From: an uncultured Clostridia bacterium
GTDB taxonomy: Bacteria > Bacillota > Clostridia > TANB77 > CAG-465
NCBI GenBank assembly: GCA_934169925.1
Contig: CAKPOO010000005.1
Coordinates: 20,886 to 84,885 of the forward strand
Length of the DNA: 64,000 nucleotides
Direction of reading: 5' to 3'
Shown here: positions 28,743 through 37,224 of the stretch, in pieces
Position numbering within the stretch: the first letter of the stretch is position 1
Layout: each line of letters starts with the position of its first letter
Translations under genes and position numbers: made by a program
Notes under the pieces: generated by a model
The model's database searches: none
Seen by the model: the letters and a program-made list of their open reading frames with translations, nothing else
Told to the model about the DNA's origin: nothing

Positions 28743-29597
28743 CTATTCTGTTTCTTCTTCATTTTTATTTAAGTTAGATTTAAAATCAATTTCATCTACA
28801 CTTAAGTTTTCAAATCTTTGATCTTGGTCTTCTTCACCAAATTTAACTCTTACTTTAAGATTTAAAATATCAGTACTTACTACTTTACCTTTTTCACTTT
28901 TACTAGGATCTTTTTTTGTAACCATTTGTCCAACTTTAGGCATCTTTTTTAGATTTTCTTTATATACATTTTCTTCATATCTTAAACAACACATAAGTTT
29001 ACCACAAGCTCCTGAAAGTTTAGACATATTAATTTGCAATCCTTGTTCTTTTGCCATTTTTATTGTTACTGGATCAAAATTTTCCAAAAATGTCCTACAA
29101 CAAACTTCTTTTCCACACATTCCAAGATTAGGATAAACTTTTATTTCATCCCTTGGACCAATTTGTCTTAATTCAATTCTAGATTTAAATTTAGATGCAA
29201 GTATTTTTACTAATTCTCTAAAATCAACTCTATCTTCTGAAACGAAATAAAAAGTAAGTTTTGACATATCAAAAGTATATTCAGCAGTTAAAACTTTCAT
29301 GTTTAAATTTTGCTTTTTTACTTCTTGTTTACAAAAATCTAAAGCCTCTTTTGCTTTTTGTTCTATTTCTTTAAAAGTTTCTAAATCTTTTTTAGTAGCA
29401 GGTTTAATTATGTTTTTTATTTCAACATTTTTAGGCATTATATCTTTATCAACAATTTTTACAACTCTACCTAATTCTTCACCTCTATCAGTTTCAGCAA
29501 TAATATTATCACCTATTCTAAAGCCAAAATCTAAAGGATTAAAATAAAATAACTTTCCTGTTCTTTTAAATCTTACTCCTATTACTTTATTTTCCAT
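28743..29597 (-). CDS. ricT: PSP1-domain protein RicT (YaaT)
   Basis: The protein has 284 residues. The PSP1 signature is present: VIGVRFKRTGKLFYF near the start, a Lys-rich helix, and the two Cys-rich motifs GMCGKEVCC and GACGKLMCCLRYE that bind iron-sulfur clusters in the RicT/RicA/RicF complex. In Bacillus this complex assists maturation of mRNA by RNase Y and sporulation. It stands directly downstream of holB, as in other Firmicutes. Confidence 0.93.
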   Translation of the reverse strand: MENKVIGVRFKRTGKLFYFNPLDFGFRIGDNIIAETDRGEELGRVVKIVDKDIMPKNVEIKNIIKPATKKDLETFKEIEQKAKEALDFCKQEVKKQNLNMKVLTAEYTFDMSKLTFYFVSEDRVDFRELVKILASKFKSRIELRQIGPRDEIKVYPNLGMCGKEVCCRTFLENFDPVTIKMAKEQGLQINMSKLSGACGKLMCCLRYEENVYKENLKKMPKVGQMVTKKDPSKSEKGKVVSTDILNLKVRVKFGEEDQDQRFENLSVDEIDFKSNLNKNEEETE

Positions 29598-29609
29598 AAA
29601 ATCACCTAA

Positions 29610-30437
29610 TTATTTTGCCATGTTTATTAACATAGTGTCTATAACTATATCATAATTTCCGTTATATTTCAACCTGGTTTTTGCTCTCTCAATAAATTTA
29701 ACAAAGCTATATTTTCCGTTTTTATATGAAATAAACTCCAAATAATCAAGTAAAGTAGTATCTTTAAAATCTATATCTTGAGATTTTTTCATTGCTTCAA
29801 TAACATTCTTTTTTGATACGAAGTCAAATAACAAATCAACTTTTTCAAATTTACTTAAATATTCATTTTCTATAATAGTTATTGCATTTCCAATCGAACC
29901 ATCTACAAAATCTAAAATATTATCAGATAAATTTTCATTATAATTTTTTAAAATATATTCTTTAACTTCTTCTTTTTTTACACCTTCAAAAGGAATGTTA
30001 TTAAGTCTAGACATTACAGTTGTTAAAAATGCACTTGTATTTGAAGAAATCAAAATAATTATAACATACTTTGGTGGTTCTTCTAATGTTTTTAATAAAG
30101 CATTTTGTGATGCTATATTCAAATATTCTGCGTTGTTTATAATATATATTTTTTTATCACCCATTGCAGGTGCCACATAAAGATCATCTATAATTTCTTT
30201 TCTTATTTGTTCGATTACAATTTCTTTTTTATCTTCCAACTTTGATATCACTTTAAAGTCAGCAGATGTTTCTAAATTTTTAGTTTTTAATATGGATTTT
30301 GCAAATTCACAAGCAACTAAGTATTTTCCTATACCATCTTTACCTGAAAATAAGTATGCATGAGAAATATTATCTTTTTTTATCATTTCCTCAAGCAACT
30401 TTTTTTGCTCATCATGACCTATAATATTTTCAAACAT
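29610..30437 (-). CDS. holB: DNA polymerase III subunit delta'
   Basis: The start is set at ATG 30435-30437 after GGAGGT, because the upstream extension begins in a TTG within the ribosome site. The protein has 275 residues. The N-terminal FENIIGHDEQKKLLEEM, the Walker-type SGKDGIGKYL and KTLEEPPKYVIIIL (sensor region) identify a clamp-loader delta' or short DnaX-like subunit. The usual zinc-binding Cys cluster of delta' is not obvious. It neighbours lepB and ricT. Confidence 0.88.
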   Translation of the reverse strand: MFENIIGHDEQKKLLEEMIKKDNISHAYLFSGKDGIGKYLVACEFAKSILKTKNLETSADFKVISKLEDKKEIVIEQIRKEIIDDLYVAPAMGDKKIYIINNAEYLNIASQNALLKTLEEPPKYVIIILISSNTSAFLTTVMSRLNNIPFEGVKKEEVKEYILKNYNENLSDNILDFVDGSIGNAITIIENEYLSKFEKVDLLFDFVSKKNVIEAMKKSQDIDFKDTTLLDYLEFISYKNGKYSFVKFIERAKTRLKYNGNYDIVIDTMLINMAK

Positions 30438-30451
30438 ACTTACCTCCAAAA

Positions 30452-31159
30452 TTATTTATCTAAACTTCCCCATTTTGAAAAAGGCCATACTCTACAAACA
30501 ACCTTTCCTTCAATTTTACTTACAGGAATACATCCAAAATATCTTGAATCTTTACTTTGTTCTCTATTATCTCCCATTGCAAAAACGCATCCAGCAGGAA
30601 CTACAACATCGTAATATTCTCCACTTCTTGATGTATACTGTTCTCTTAAATAAGGTTCATCTAATTTTTGATCATTTACATATACACTACCATCTTCATT
30701 AATTACTATATGTTCACCCTCAACAGCAATTATTCTTTTTATATATGTAATTTTACCAATTCCTACAAAATCGAAAAAGAAATTAGATATTCCTTTTCTT
30801 TTTACATAGTTTGCTACAACATCAGTATCAACTTTAGCATCATCGCCTTCGCCAACTATACCATAATATCCACTATCATCAGGAGCTACAAAAGTTATTA
30901 TATCTCCAGCTTTATAATTCTTTTTAGAAAATAATTGTCTAGATATAAAGACTCTTTCTCCTTCTTGAGCTGTTGGATACATTGATACTTGTCTAACGCC
31001 AGATATTGTTCCAATGAAGTAGTTAATAAATAAATAAATAACATAAGCAATAAAGAAACATAATACCCATTCAAAAATTTCTTTTGAAACTTTTACCCAA
31101 TCTATTCTTACAGGTTTTTTAGTAAAATCTTCAACTTTAGGTTCTTTTTTAAATAACAT
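30452..31159 (-). CDS. lepB: Signal peptidase I
   Basis: The protein has 235 residues. A single membrane helix (about 28-49) is followed by the catalytic Ser59 in QVSMYPT and the general-base Lys141 in YIKRIIAVEGE, and by the C-terminal GDNREQSKDSRYFG motif. The enzyme cleaves signal peptides of exported proteins, on the outer face of the membrane. It lies between metG and holB. Confidence 0.95.
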   Translation of the reverse strand: MLFKKEPKVEDFTKKPVRIDWVKVSKEIFEWVLCFFIAYVIYLFINYFIGTISGVRQVSMYPTAQEGERVFISRQLFSKKNYKAGDIITFVAPDDSGYYGIVGEGDDAKVDTDVVANYVKRKGISNFFFDFVGIGKITYIKRIIAVEGEHIVINEDGSVYVNDQKLDEPYLREQYTSRSGEYYDVVVPAGCVFAMGDNREQSKDSRYFGCIPVSKIEGKVVCRVWPFSKWGSLDK

Positions 31160-31195
31160 AAATACATCCCCCTTTTTTCTTTTGTTTAATACATA

Positions 31196-33142
31196 TTAAT
31201 GAATATTTGCACCATTTTCTAAAGTTCCAGCATTATTATCTAATGTAAGTAATTTTACAACATCATAATCCCCAGCAGCAAGTAACATTCCATTTGACAT
31301 TACTCCTCTTAATTTAGCTGGTTTTAAATTTGTTACTACAACTACTTGTTTATTTAAAAGTTCTTCTTCTTTATAAAATTTTACAAGTCCTGAAACGATA
31401 GTTCTTGGTTCTTTTTCACCAACATCTACGGATAATTTATATAATTTATCAGAATTTTCCACTTTTTCCACTGTAAGTATTTGACCAACTTTTAATTCTA
31501 CTTTATCAAGGTCATCTATAGTTATAATATTTGCTCTTTCTTCTTTTGCTTTCTTTTCTTCTTTTACTTCAATTTTTTCTTCCACTTTAAATAACTCCTC
31601 ATTTTTATCAAGTCTTTGGAAAAGATTTTCACCTTTTGTAACTTTTGTTTCATTTGGTATTTTTCCAAACTCACTTAAAGAATCCCAAGTTCTAAGATCT
31701 TCCTTTACACCAATTTGATCAAATATTTTACCAGGCACTTCGATCATATAACTTTGTAACATAACAGCTACAAATCTTATAGTTTCAACTAAGTTATATA
31801 AACTTAAGTTAAGTCTATCCTTTTTACCTTCTTTTGCAAGTACCCAAGGCATTGTAAGATCAATATATTTATTTGCTTTTCTAATTAATTCCCATAGTTT
31901 AGAAACAGCATCTGTTACTTTTAATTCATCCATTAATTTCTCAACTTCAGATACAACTTCTTTTGCAGTTTTAATTAGATCTTCATCTACTTGTTCTAAT
32001 TTACAATCAGGTTTTACTAAAATACCATTATTGTATTTTCCAACCATTGCTGTTACTCTACTTACTAGATTACCTAAGTCATTTGATAAATCAGAATTAG
32101 ATTTTTCAATAAACATATCTTCTGAGAAATTACCATCACTTCCAAAGTTAACTTCATGTACTAAATAATATCTTAATGTATCTACTGATGTATCTTTAAT
32201 ATATACTCTTGGATCTTTATAGTTTCCAAATGATTTAGAAATTTTATTTCCATTTACTACTAGCCATCCATGTCCAAAAACTTTCTTTGGTATAGGTAAA
32301 TTTAAAGCCATAAGCATAGCAGGCCAAATTATAGCATGAAATCTAACAATTTCTTTACCTACTAAATGAATATCAGCAGGCCAGTATTTATTAAATCTTT
32401 TTTCATCTGTTAAATACCCAATTCCAGTTAAATAATTTGTTAAAGCATCAGGCCAAACATAAACTGTATGTTTTTTATCAAAAGGTACTCTTATTCCCCA
32501 ATCAATTGTAGTTCTTGAAACGCATAGATCATCTAAACCTTTATCAAAAAAGTTTTTTATCATTTCATTTTTTCTACTAATTGGTTCTAAGAATTCTGGA
32601 TGGTCTTCATAATATTTAAGTAATCTATCTTGATATTTTGAAAGTCTAAAGAAATAACTTTCTTCTTTTACTACTTCAACATCTCTTCCACAATCTGGAC
32701 ATTTTCCATCTACTAGTTGAGTTTCAGTCCAAAAAGATTCACAAGGTGTACAATATTTACCCTCATAGCTTGAAAGATATATATCGCCTTGTTCATATAA
32801 TTTAGTAAATACTTTTTCTACTACATTTACATGATCTTCATCAGTAGTTCTTATAAATCTATCATAGCTTATACCTAAAGTTTTCCATAATTCTTTTGAA
32901 TCTGCTACAATTCTATCTACATATTCTTTTGGTGTAAGTCCTGCTTCTTTTGCTTTTTTTTCAATTTTTTGACCATGCTCATCTGTACCAGTCATGAAAA
33001 ATACATCGTATCCTCTTAATCTTTTATATCTTGCAATTACATCTGCCATAACAGTACAATAACAATTACCAACGTGAAAATTACCACTTGGATAATATAT
33101 TGGAGTTGTTATATAAAAACTTCTATTATTTTCTTTTTCCAA
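31196..33142 (-). CDS. metG: Methionyl-tRNA synthetase
   Basis: The protein has about 648 residues. The HIGH-type HVGN motif is near the N-terminus in YPSGNFHVGN, a Cys4 zinc knuckle is seen (CTPC...CPDC), NGNKISKSFGN is the KMSKS motif, and a C-terminal tRNA-binding domain (about 540-648) has VELKVGQIL and MSNGMLLAA. The start chosen is a TTG at 33140-33142, because GGTGAT lies 4 bases before it; two GTGs and another TTG upstream in frame lack a good ribosome site. It charges tRNA-Met. Confidence 0.93.
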   Translation of the reverse strand: MEKENNRSFYITTPIYYPSGNFHVGNCYCTVMADVIARYKRLRGYDVFFMTGTDEHGQKIEKKAKEAGLTPKEYVDRIVADSKELWKTLGISYDRFIRTTDEDHVNVVEKVFTKLYEQGDIYLSSYEGKYCTPCESFWTETQLVDGKCPDCGRDVEVVKEESYFFRLSKYQDRLLKYYEDHPEFLEPISRKNEMIKNFFDKGLDDLCVSRTTIDWGIRVPFDKKHTVYVWPDALTNYLTGIGYLTDEKRFNKYWPADIHLVGKEIVRFHAIIWPAMLMALNLPIPKKVFGHGWLVVNGNKISKSFGNYKDPRVYIKDTSVDTLRYYLVHEVNFGSDGNFSEDMFIEKSNSDLSNDLGNLVSRVTAMVGKYNNGILVKPDCKLEQVDEDLIKTAKEVVSEVEKLMDELKVTDAVSKLWELIRKANKYIDLTMPWVLAKEGKKDRLNLSLYNLVETIRFVAVMLQSYMIEVPGKIFDQIGVKEDLRTWDSLSEFGKIPNETKVTKGENLFQRLDKNEELFKVEEKIEVKEEKKAKEERANIITIDDLDKVELKVGQILTVEKVENSDKLYKLSVDVGEKEPRTIVSGLVKFYKEEELLNKQVVVVTNLKPAKLRGVMSNGMLLAAGDYDVVKLLTLDNNAGTLENGANIH

Positions 33143-33157
33143 CAAAATCACCACTTT

Positions 33158-33556
33158 CTAATCCATATATGCAACAGCATTTGCTATAGCGTTTTTTTCA
33201 ACGTGCGAAATACTAATATCTATAACAATATTTTTCTGTGCAACTAAATTTTTTAATTTTTCACTTAAAAAAACAACTTTTGGTCTTCTTCTTAATTCAT
33301 CAACATTTATAATTTCAACATCACAAAAGCCCATATCAATATTATTTTCTAATATTATTTTAGACATTGCTTTGTATATTGCCTCTTTAGCAGCAAATCT
33401 ACCAGCATATCTTTGATACTTCATTGTTCCTTTTATATAATCTATATTCTTTATCTCATTTAAAGAAAAAATACTCTCTTTAAAACCATTTGTATTTTCA
33501 ATAGCATCTTTTATTCTATCTACTTCTATAATATCAGTGCCACAATATATCTGCAT
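33158..33556 (-). CDS. acpS: Holo-[acyl-carrier-protein] synthase
   Basis: The protein has 132 residues. The GTDIIEVDRI motif (Asp8) and RFAAKEAIYKA (Glu58) form the magnesium-binding site of AcpS. The enzyme transfers phosphopantetheine from CoA to the acyl carrier protein, such as that at 24738-24983. It precedes metG by 15 bases. Confidence 0.94.
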   Translation of the reverse strand: MQIYCGTDIIEVDRIKDAIENTNGFKESIFSLNEIKNIDYIKGTMKYQRYAGRFAAKEAIYKAMSKIILENNIDMGFCDVEIINVDELRRRPKVVFLSEKLKNLVAQKNIVIDISISHVEKNAIANAVAYMD

Positions 33557-33673
33557 TAAAATTCTCCTATCACATAATTTGTATATTTACCATAAACTGT
33601 ATAGTAGGTACAAATATACACATATATGATATACTTTTTTTAAAACAAAGTCAATAATTTTTAATTAAAGGTA

Positions 33674-33702
33674 TTGATTTTTTGAAAATTAAATGCTATA
33701 AT
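33674..33702 (+). promoter_or_regulatory. Sigma-A-type promoter for tRNA-Pro
   Basis: A -35 box TTGATT (33674-33679) and a perfect -10 box TATAAT (33697-33702), 17 bases apart, lie about 18 bases upstream of the tRNA. Confidence 0.8.
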
Positions 33703-33720
33703 ATCAAAGTACTAACTAAT

Positions 33721-33796
33721 CGGGGTGTGGCTCAGTTGGTAGAGCGCGTGGTTTGGGACCATGAGGTCGCAGGTTCGATCCCTGTCACTCCGACCA
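33721..33796 (+). tRNA. tRNA-Pro (UGG)
   Basis: A 76-base cloverleaf with encoded CCA. The acceptor stem CGGGGTG pairs with CACTCCG. The anticodon stem CGTGG/CCATG encloses loop TTTGGGA, giving anticodon TGG (read as UGG, Pro). The TpsiC arm GTTCGATC is normal. It has a strong own promoter and its own terminator. tRNA 3' ends are often sites of integration, and an accessory region follows; no second copy of the 3' end was seen in the window. Confidence 0.96.
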
Positions 33797-33802
33797 AAAA
33801 TA

Positions 33803-33831
33803 GAGGTTTCACATAGTTTTTGTGAGACCTC
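33803..33831 (+). terminator. Hairpin terminator after tRNA-Pro
   Basis: GAGGTTTCACA pairs with TGTGAGACCTC (one G.U pair), followed by a T-rich tract. Confidence 0.8.
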
Positions 33832-33955
33832 ATTTATTTTGCAAAACATAGTACTTTCAGTACTTTTTGCTCTTCTTCAATTCATCTAATTTTTATCAAA
33901 TTTTATGTTTTTTTCATGATGTTGCATTAAAATTGCATTAAAATATATACAAAAA

Positions 33956-33976
33956 AGACTGGCACAAAACCAGTCT
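33956..33976 (-). terminator. Hairpin terminator after the 74-aa gene
   Basis: AGACTGG (33956-33962) pairs with CCAGTCT (33970-33976), and a T-run follows on the minus strand. Confidence 0.75.
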
Positions 33977-34004
33977 CTTCTGAAAATAATTATGCAAAAT
34001 TGCA

Positions 34005-34229
34005 TTATTTTTTATAACTTTCTTCTAACATTTTTTGATATTTTGTTATCTTATTAAAATCAAAAGTTATAACACACAAATTGCATCTAAAAATTTCCGG
34101 TTCGTTTATTTGATCTTTCCTAATTAAAATATTATCAATTAAAATGTACTTTTCATCTTGTAAAAAATCACAATTTTTTTCATAAAGAATCTCATAACTA
34201 TTTTTAGTTACTATAAATAATTGATCCAT
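34005..34229 (-). CDS. Hypothetical 74-aa protein
   Basis: An AGGAGG ribosome site a few bases before the ATG and a terminator after the stop support this as a real gene. The protein is a small beta-rich one with two Cys (one in CDF near the middle, one in CNLC). No family is recognised. It lies downstream of the CHAP lysin gene in the accessory stretch beside tRNA-Pro. Confidence 0.55.
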   Translation of the reverse strand: MDQLFIVTKNSYEILYEKNCDFLQDEKYILIDNILIRKDQINEPEIFRCNLCVITFDFNKITKYQKMLEESYKK

Positions 34230-34261
34230 ATTACTCTACCTCCTAAATTATTATTTGGTTT

Positions 34262-34302
34262 ACCACAAATGTGGTTGGTGGTGGTAATTTGCATACCACC
34301 AA
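34262..34302 (-). promoter_or_regulatory. Overlapping GC-rich hairpins upstream of the 74-aa gene
   Basis: Two inverted repeats share bases: ACCACA/TGTGGT (34262-34275) and TTGGTGGT/ACCACCAA (34275-34302). They lie between the lysin stop (34321) and the start of the 74-aa gene (34229) and could be alternative structures of an attenuator or processing site. No long T-run follows the second stem. Confidence 0.4.
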
Positions 34303-34320
34303 TGCTTTTTATATTGGTTA

Positions 34321-34947
34321 TTATTTTGCATAACCTCGTATATCTCCATCGTTTATCCAACATCTACCATTATCAATTAAATAAGGATTTCTACTACCAA
34401 AATTTATTCTAGTTATTTTTCCCTTTAACCATTTTCTTGGTATATATGCTTTTTCAAAAGGATCAGTACTTGCCATATAATACGAACTAAATACTACCTT
34501 ATCCCCTATTTTAAATTTTGTTTTAGGTTCTTCGTAAACAATATTACTCTGATTGTTTGGTCTTAAAAATACTAAATTTCCCATATCAAGATAATTATGA
34601 GTTTGTTCTGTCAAAGTTTGTGGAACCCAGTTTTGTTCTATTGATTTAAAATAGTTTATGTTTCCCTCTCCAAGACATATTGCAACATGGCCATACTCAC
34701 CAATATCTCCTACAGCTATGTCGCCTTTTTGTGGTACAAATTCAAGATAATTATCTATTCTTTTAACATTATTCATTAAATTAGGATTATTTAATATATT
34801 TTTTGCATAATCAGCTCCAACATGAGTTAAATCAAGTACTCTTTCACAATAGTCATTGTATAAATCCATACATTGTTTACCATACACTCCATCTCTATCT
34901 ATTCCACCTTTTGTTTTTACATCATTTATCCAATCATTAAATTTCAT
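34321..34947 (-). CDS. CHAP-domain cell-wall hydrolase (phage-lysin-like)
   Basis: The protein has 208 residues. The N-terminal CHAP domain has the active Cys in GKQCMDLYNDYC (Cys26) and the active His in GHVAIC, with QKGDIAVGD between them, as in phage endolysins. From about residue 140 an SH3-like segment (FKIGDKVVFSSYYMAS..., DPFEKAYIPRKW) resembles a wall-binding domain. No signal peptide is present, which fits a lysin. It probably derives from a prophage, though no holin or structural genes are visible nearby. GGGGGAA precedes the ATG. Confidence 0.8.
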   Translation of the reverse strand: MKFNDWINDVKTKGGIDRDGVYGKQCMDLYNDYCERVLDLTHVGADYAKNILNNPNLMNNVKRIDNYLEFVPQKGDIAVGDIGEYGHVAICLGEGNINYFKSIEQNWVPQTLTEQTHNYLDMGNLVFLRPNNQSNIVYEEPKTKFKIGDKVVFSSYYMASTDPFEKAYIPRKWLKGKITRINFGSRNPYLIDNGRCWINDGDIRGYAK

Positions 34948-35108
34948 GATGATTCCCCCATTTAGTTATATTTTTTATAAAAATCTTCTTTTAATAAAAA
35001 ACATAACTAATAATATTAATGCTAAAAACTATAAAAATGTTATTGTATGTTCAAAACATATTTTACGAAAAATGAATATAACAAACATTTTTAATAAAAG
35101 AGTGGTTA

Positions 35109-35132
35109 AAACCACGGGAAAACCCGTGGTTT
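35109..35132 (-). terminator. GC-rich hairpin terminator
   Basis: A perfect 10-bp inverted repeat AAACCACGGG / CCCGTGGTTT with an AAAA loop is found just beyond the stop of the gene at 35148. It is one of the most GC-rich elements of the window. Confidence 0.75.
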
Positions 35133-35147
35133 ATCTTATACCATAAA

Positions 35148-35348
35148 TCAGTCTTTAACTTTTATAAGATTTACACATTGTTTAGTTTCTTTAAACGTTG
35201 TTTTTAAACGACTCATAGTAGTTATAAAGTTATCAGATGAATCATTAGAATATGGATATTTTTCTAAAATTTCTTCAATTTTCTCACAATGCTTTTTAAG
35301 CATTTCTTTATCTTCTTTTGAAATGTACACGGTACTTTTTCTTTCCAT
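35148..35348 (-). CDS. Hypothetical 66-aa protein
   Basis: The start ATG at 35346-35348 has AGGAGGTTTTGGT before it; a longer frame upstream has no ribosome site and would begin with a hydrophobic stretch of poor fit. The protein MERKSTVYISKEDKEMLKKH is charged and helical after a short strand, reminiscent of a ribbon-helix-helix or coiled-coil protein. It has its own GC-rich terminator. Function unknown. Confidence 0.5.
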   Translation of the reverse strand: MERKSTVYISKEDKEMLKKHCEKIEEILEKYPYSNDSSDNFITTMSRLKTTFKETKQCVNLIKVKD

Positions 35349-35461
35349 ACCAAAACCTCCTACAATATTAATTGAATAAATTAAAGTTAAAACCACATAA
35401 ATTCTATCACACGACTTTTTATCATTCAACATTATTACATATTTTTACTTACAAGGAAAAT

Positions 35462-35492
35462 AACACTATAGTTTTTATTTACTATAGTGTTA
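35462..35492 (-). terminator. Hairpin terminator after the ankyrin gene
   Basis: AACACTATAGT pairs with ACTATAGTGTT, with a T-rich tract, just beyond the stop codon at 35499. Confidence 0.7.
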
Positions 35493-35498
35493 TAATTT

Positions 35499-36365
35499 TT
35501 ACATCTTATACATTCTTTTAAGTTTGTAAAACTTAAATAAGCTTACTTCTTCTTTAGCTTTTTGTAGTAAGAGTTCAAGGATTTCCTTTCTCTTATACTT
35601 ATATGCAGCTTCAAAAGCATAACTACCACGTGATGTTACTCTTACTCCATGTTCAATCAAAAATTTAACAGAGTCTATATCGTCAAGCTTTATTTTTTCT
35701 ATTAAAGCCCCCCATCCGCAATATTTAATGTCAATTCCCTCTTCCATTAATATTTTTATAATTTCAATTGAATGACAAAATGTTGCACGATTTAATATTC
35801 CTTCTAAATTTGAAAACGGTGCATTATTCTCAATTAATAATTTTAAAATCTCCGGACTTTCAAACTCAATAGCATACATTATGGCATTGCTACCATTATT
35901 TTTAATATCAAAACCTTTCTGAATTAAAAGATGTACAATATCAAAATTTACAGTTGTTATTGCTTCATATAAAATATTAGGCGATGTCATTTCATTCAAC
36001 TTTTTACTTGTTAAATCCTTACAAAGAAACTCTACTATAGCATAATTTCCCATGTTAATTGCAAGCTTTAATTCATATCCAGTAACATTATATCCCCTTT
36101 TTAAAATATGCTGCACCTGCTCTACATTTTCATTTCTTATTGCATTATACATAGCTTCTTTTTCATCAGCTCCAAGTTCTAGCAAATCATCTACCATTTC
36201 AAAATCAACAACATCCTTATCCTGAACCCTATTTAACATCTCATTTAATGATGTAAAAAATATTTCACCGAAAGTCTTTTTTTGATCATCCTTAAAATTT
36301 TCTAGCAACTTTTTTAAAACACTTTTTTCCAATGCATTCTTTTCTAAATTACTATTTTCCACCAT
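35499..36365 (-). CDS. Ankyrin-repeat protein
   Basis: The start ATG 36363-36365 follows TTGGAGGT; another ATG two codons earlier is too close. The protein has 288 residues. An approximately 65-residue helical N-terminus leads into about six to seven ankyrin-type repeats (GADEKEAMYNAI, NMGNYAIVEFLCK, TVNFDIVHLLIQKGFDI, FESPEILKLLIENNAP, CHSIEIIKILMEEGID, LDDIDSVKFLIEHGV), which bind protein partners. No secretion signal is seen. It is more base-balanced than the neighbouring core genes. Its partner is unknown. Confidence 0.8.
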   Translation of the reverse strand: MVENSNLEKNALEKSVLKKLLENFKDDQKKTFGEIFFTSLNEMLNRVQDKDVVDFEMVDDLLELGADEKEAMYNAIRNENVEQVQHILKRGYNVTGYELKLAINMGNYAIVEFLCKDLTSKKLNEMTSPNILYEAITTVNFDIVHLLIQKGFDIKNNGSNAIMYAIEFESPEILKLLIENNAPFSNLEGILNRATFCHSIEIIKILMEEGIDIKYCGWGALIEKIKLDDIDSVKFLIEHGVRVTSRGSYAFEAAYKYKRKEILELLLQKAKEEVSLFKFYKLKRMYKM

Positions 36366-36489
36366 ACTCATACCTCCAAATTATCAAAAGTATCTTTTTT
36401 ATACTAAATTATGTTACTTATTGTACCATAATGTTTAGGCTAAGTCAAACAAAATTAATTTTATATTATAATCTGCAATTTAGCAAAGC

Positions 36490-36518
36490 TTGAAATATTA
36501 TGTAAAATATGGTATAAT
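36490..36518 (+). promoter_or_regulatory. Promoter of the 177-aa gene
   Basis: The -35 box TTGAAA (36490-36495) and -10 box TATAAT (36513-36518) are separated by 17 bases. The ribosome site AAGGAGGA lies at about 36553. Confidence 0.75.
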
Positions 36519-36566
36519 ATTTCATATATTAATTTAACAATATTGCAATTGCAAGGAGGATTTTTT

Positions 36567-37100
36567 ATGAAACAAAAATTAGAGATTCCAGAATTAAGTG
36601 TCGAAGAAATTTTAAAAAGATACTCTCATATACGGCCTATAAAAAAATATAGTGACACACCTATGTACTTACGACGTTTGTTATCTTACGAAGTTACAGA
36701 TAGGGCATACAACCTATTTCATTTTTCAGACGACTTTGAGAAAGTTGTTGATTATAACCAATTATCACCATTAGTTGATATAAAAATGTTTCATACTAGA
36801 GTTTGGGTTTTTAATAATTTATTCAGACCTAGTGTAGGTGAAGTTTTAAGTCAAATTCCAGATGAATACTTAAATAAAGCTGTTGCTTTTGAAATGCTAA
36901 AAGGTGGGATTGACTATAAAGGTATGTATAAAAAGGAATTTGATGCTGGTTTTTTTGTATCTGTTGTACGTATATATCAAGCAAAAAATAATGTAAATAA
37001 TAGAGCTCATCCTATTGATATCTACCCTACATATGAAGATACAATTCCTATTGGTATGACTGAAAAGGAATTTCAAAAATTGTTTGATCTTACCGATTAA
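36567..37100 (+). CDS. Hypothetical 177-aa protein
   Basis: The start ATG (36567) follows AAGGAGGATTTTTT; the open frame starts earlier but without a ribosome site. The protein is soluble, mixed alpha/beta and rich in aromatic residues, with no clear motif. It is a plus-strand single-gene unit with a strong promoter and terminator, between two unknown minus-strand genes. Function unknown. Confidence 0.6.
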   Translation: MKQKLEIPELSVEEILKRYSHIRPIKKYSDTPMYLRRLLSYEVTDRAYNLFHFSDDFEKVVDYNQLSPLVDIKMFHTRVWVFNNLFRPSVGEVLSQIPDEYLNKAVAFEMLKGGIDYKGMYKKEFDAGFFVSVVRIYQAKNNVNNRAHPIDIYPTYEDTIPIGMTEKEFQKLFDLTD

Positions 37101-37105
37101 ACACA

Positions 37106-37133
37106 AAAAAGCTACTCATTTGAGTAGCTTTTT
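37106..37133 (+). terminator. Hairpin terminator after the 177-aa gene
   Basis: AAAAAGCTACTCA pairs with TGAGTAGCTTTTT, a perfect 13-bp stem with a 2-nt loop, directly after the stop codon. Confidence 0.85.
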
Positions 37134-37184
37134 TAGTTAACAGAGTATTTATTTCTTATTTAAAAGAAAATATAATCAAAAAAA

Positions 37185-37212
37185 TCCAACTTACAAATTA
37201 ATGTAAGTTGGA
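37185..37212 (-). terminator. Hairpin terminator after the 355-aa gene
   Basis: A perfect 11-bp stem TCCAACTTACA / TGTAAGTTGGA with a T-tract on the minus strand, just beyond the stop at 37225. Confidence 0.8.
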
Positions 37213-37224
37213 AATTTTTGATGA

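Noticed and set aside
33721..34004. Direct repeat of the tRNA-Pro 3' end as an attachment site
   Set aside because: I searched by eye for a second copy of the tRNA end in the accessory stretch and found none within the window.
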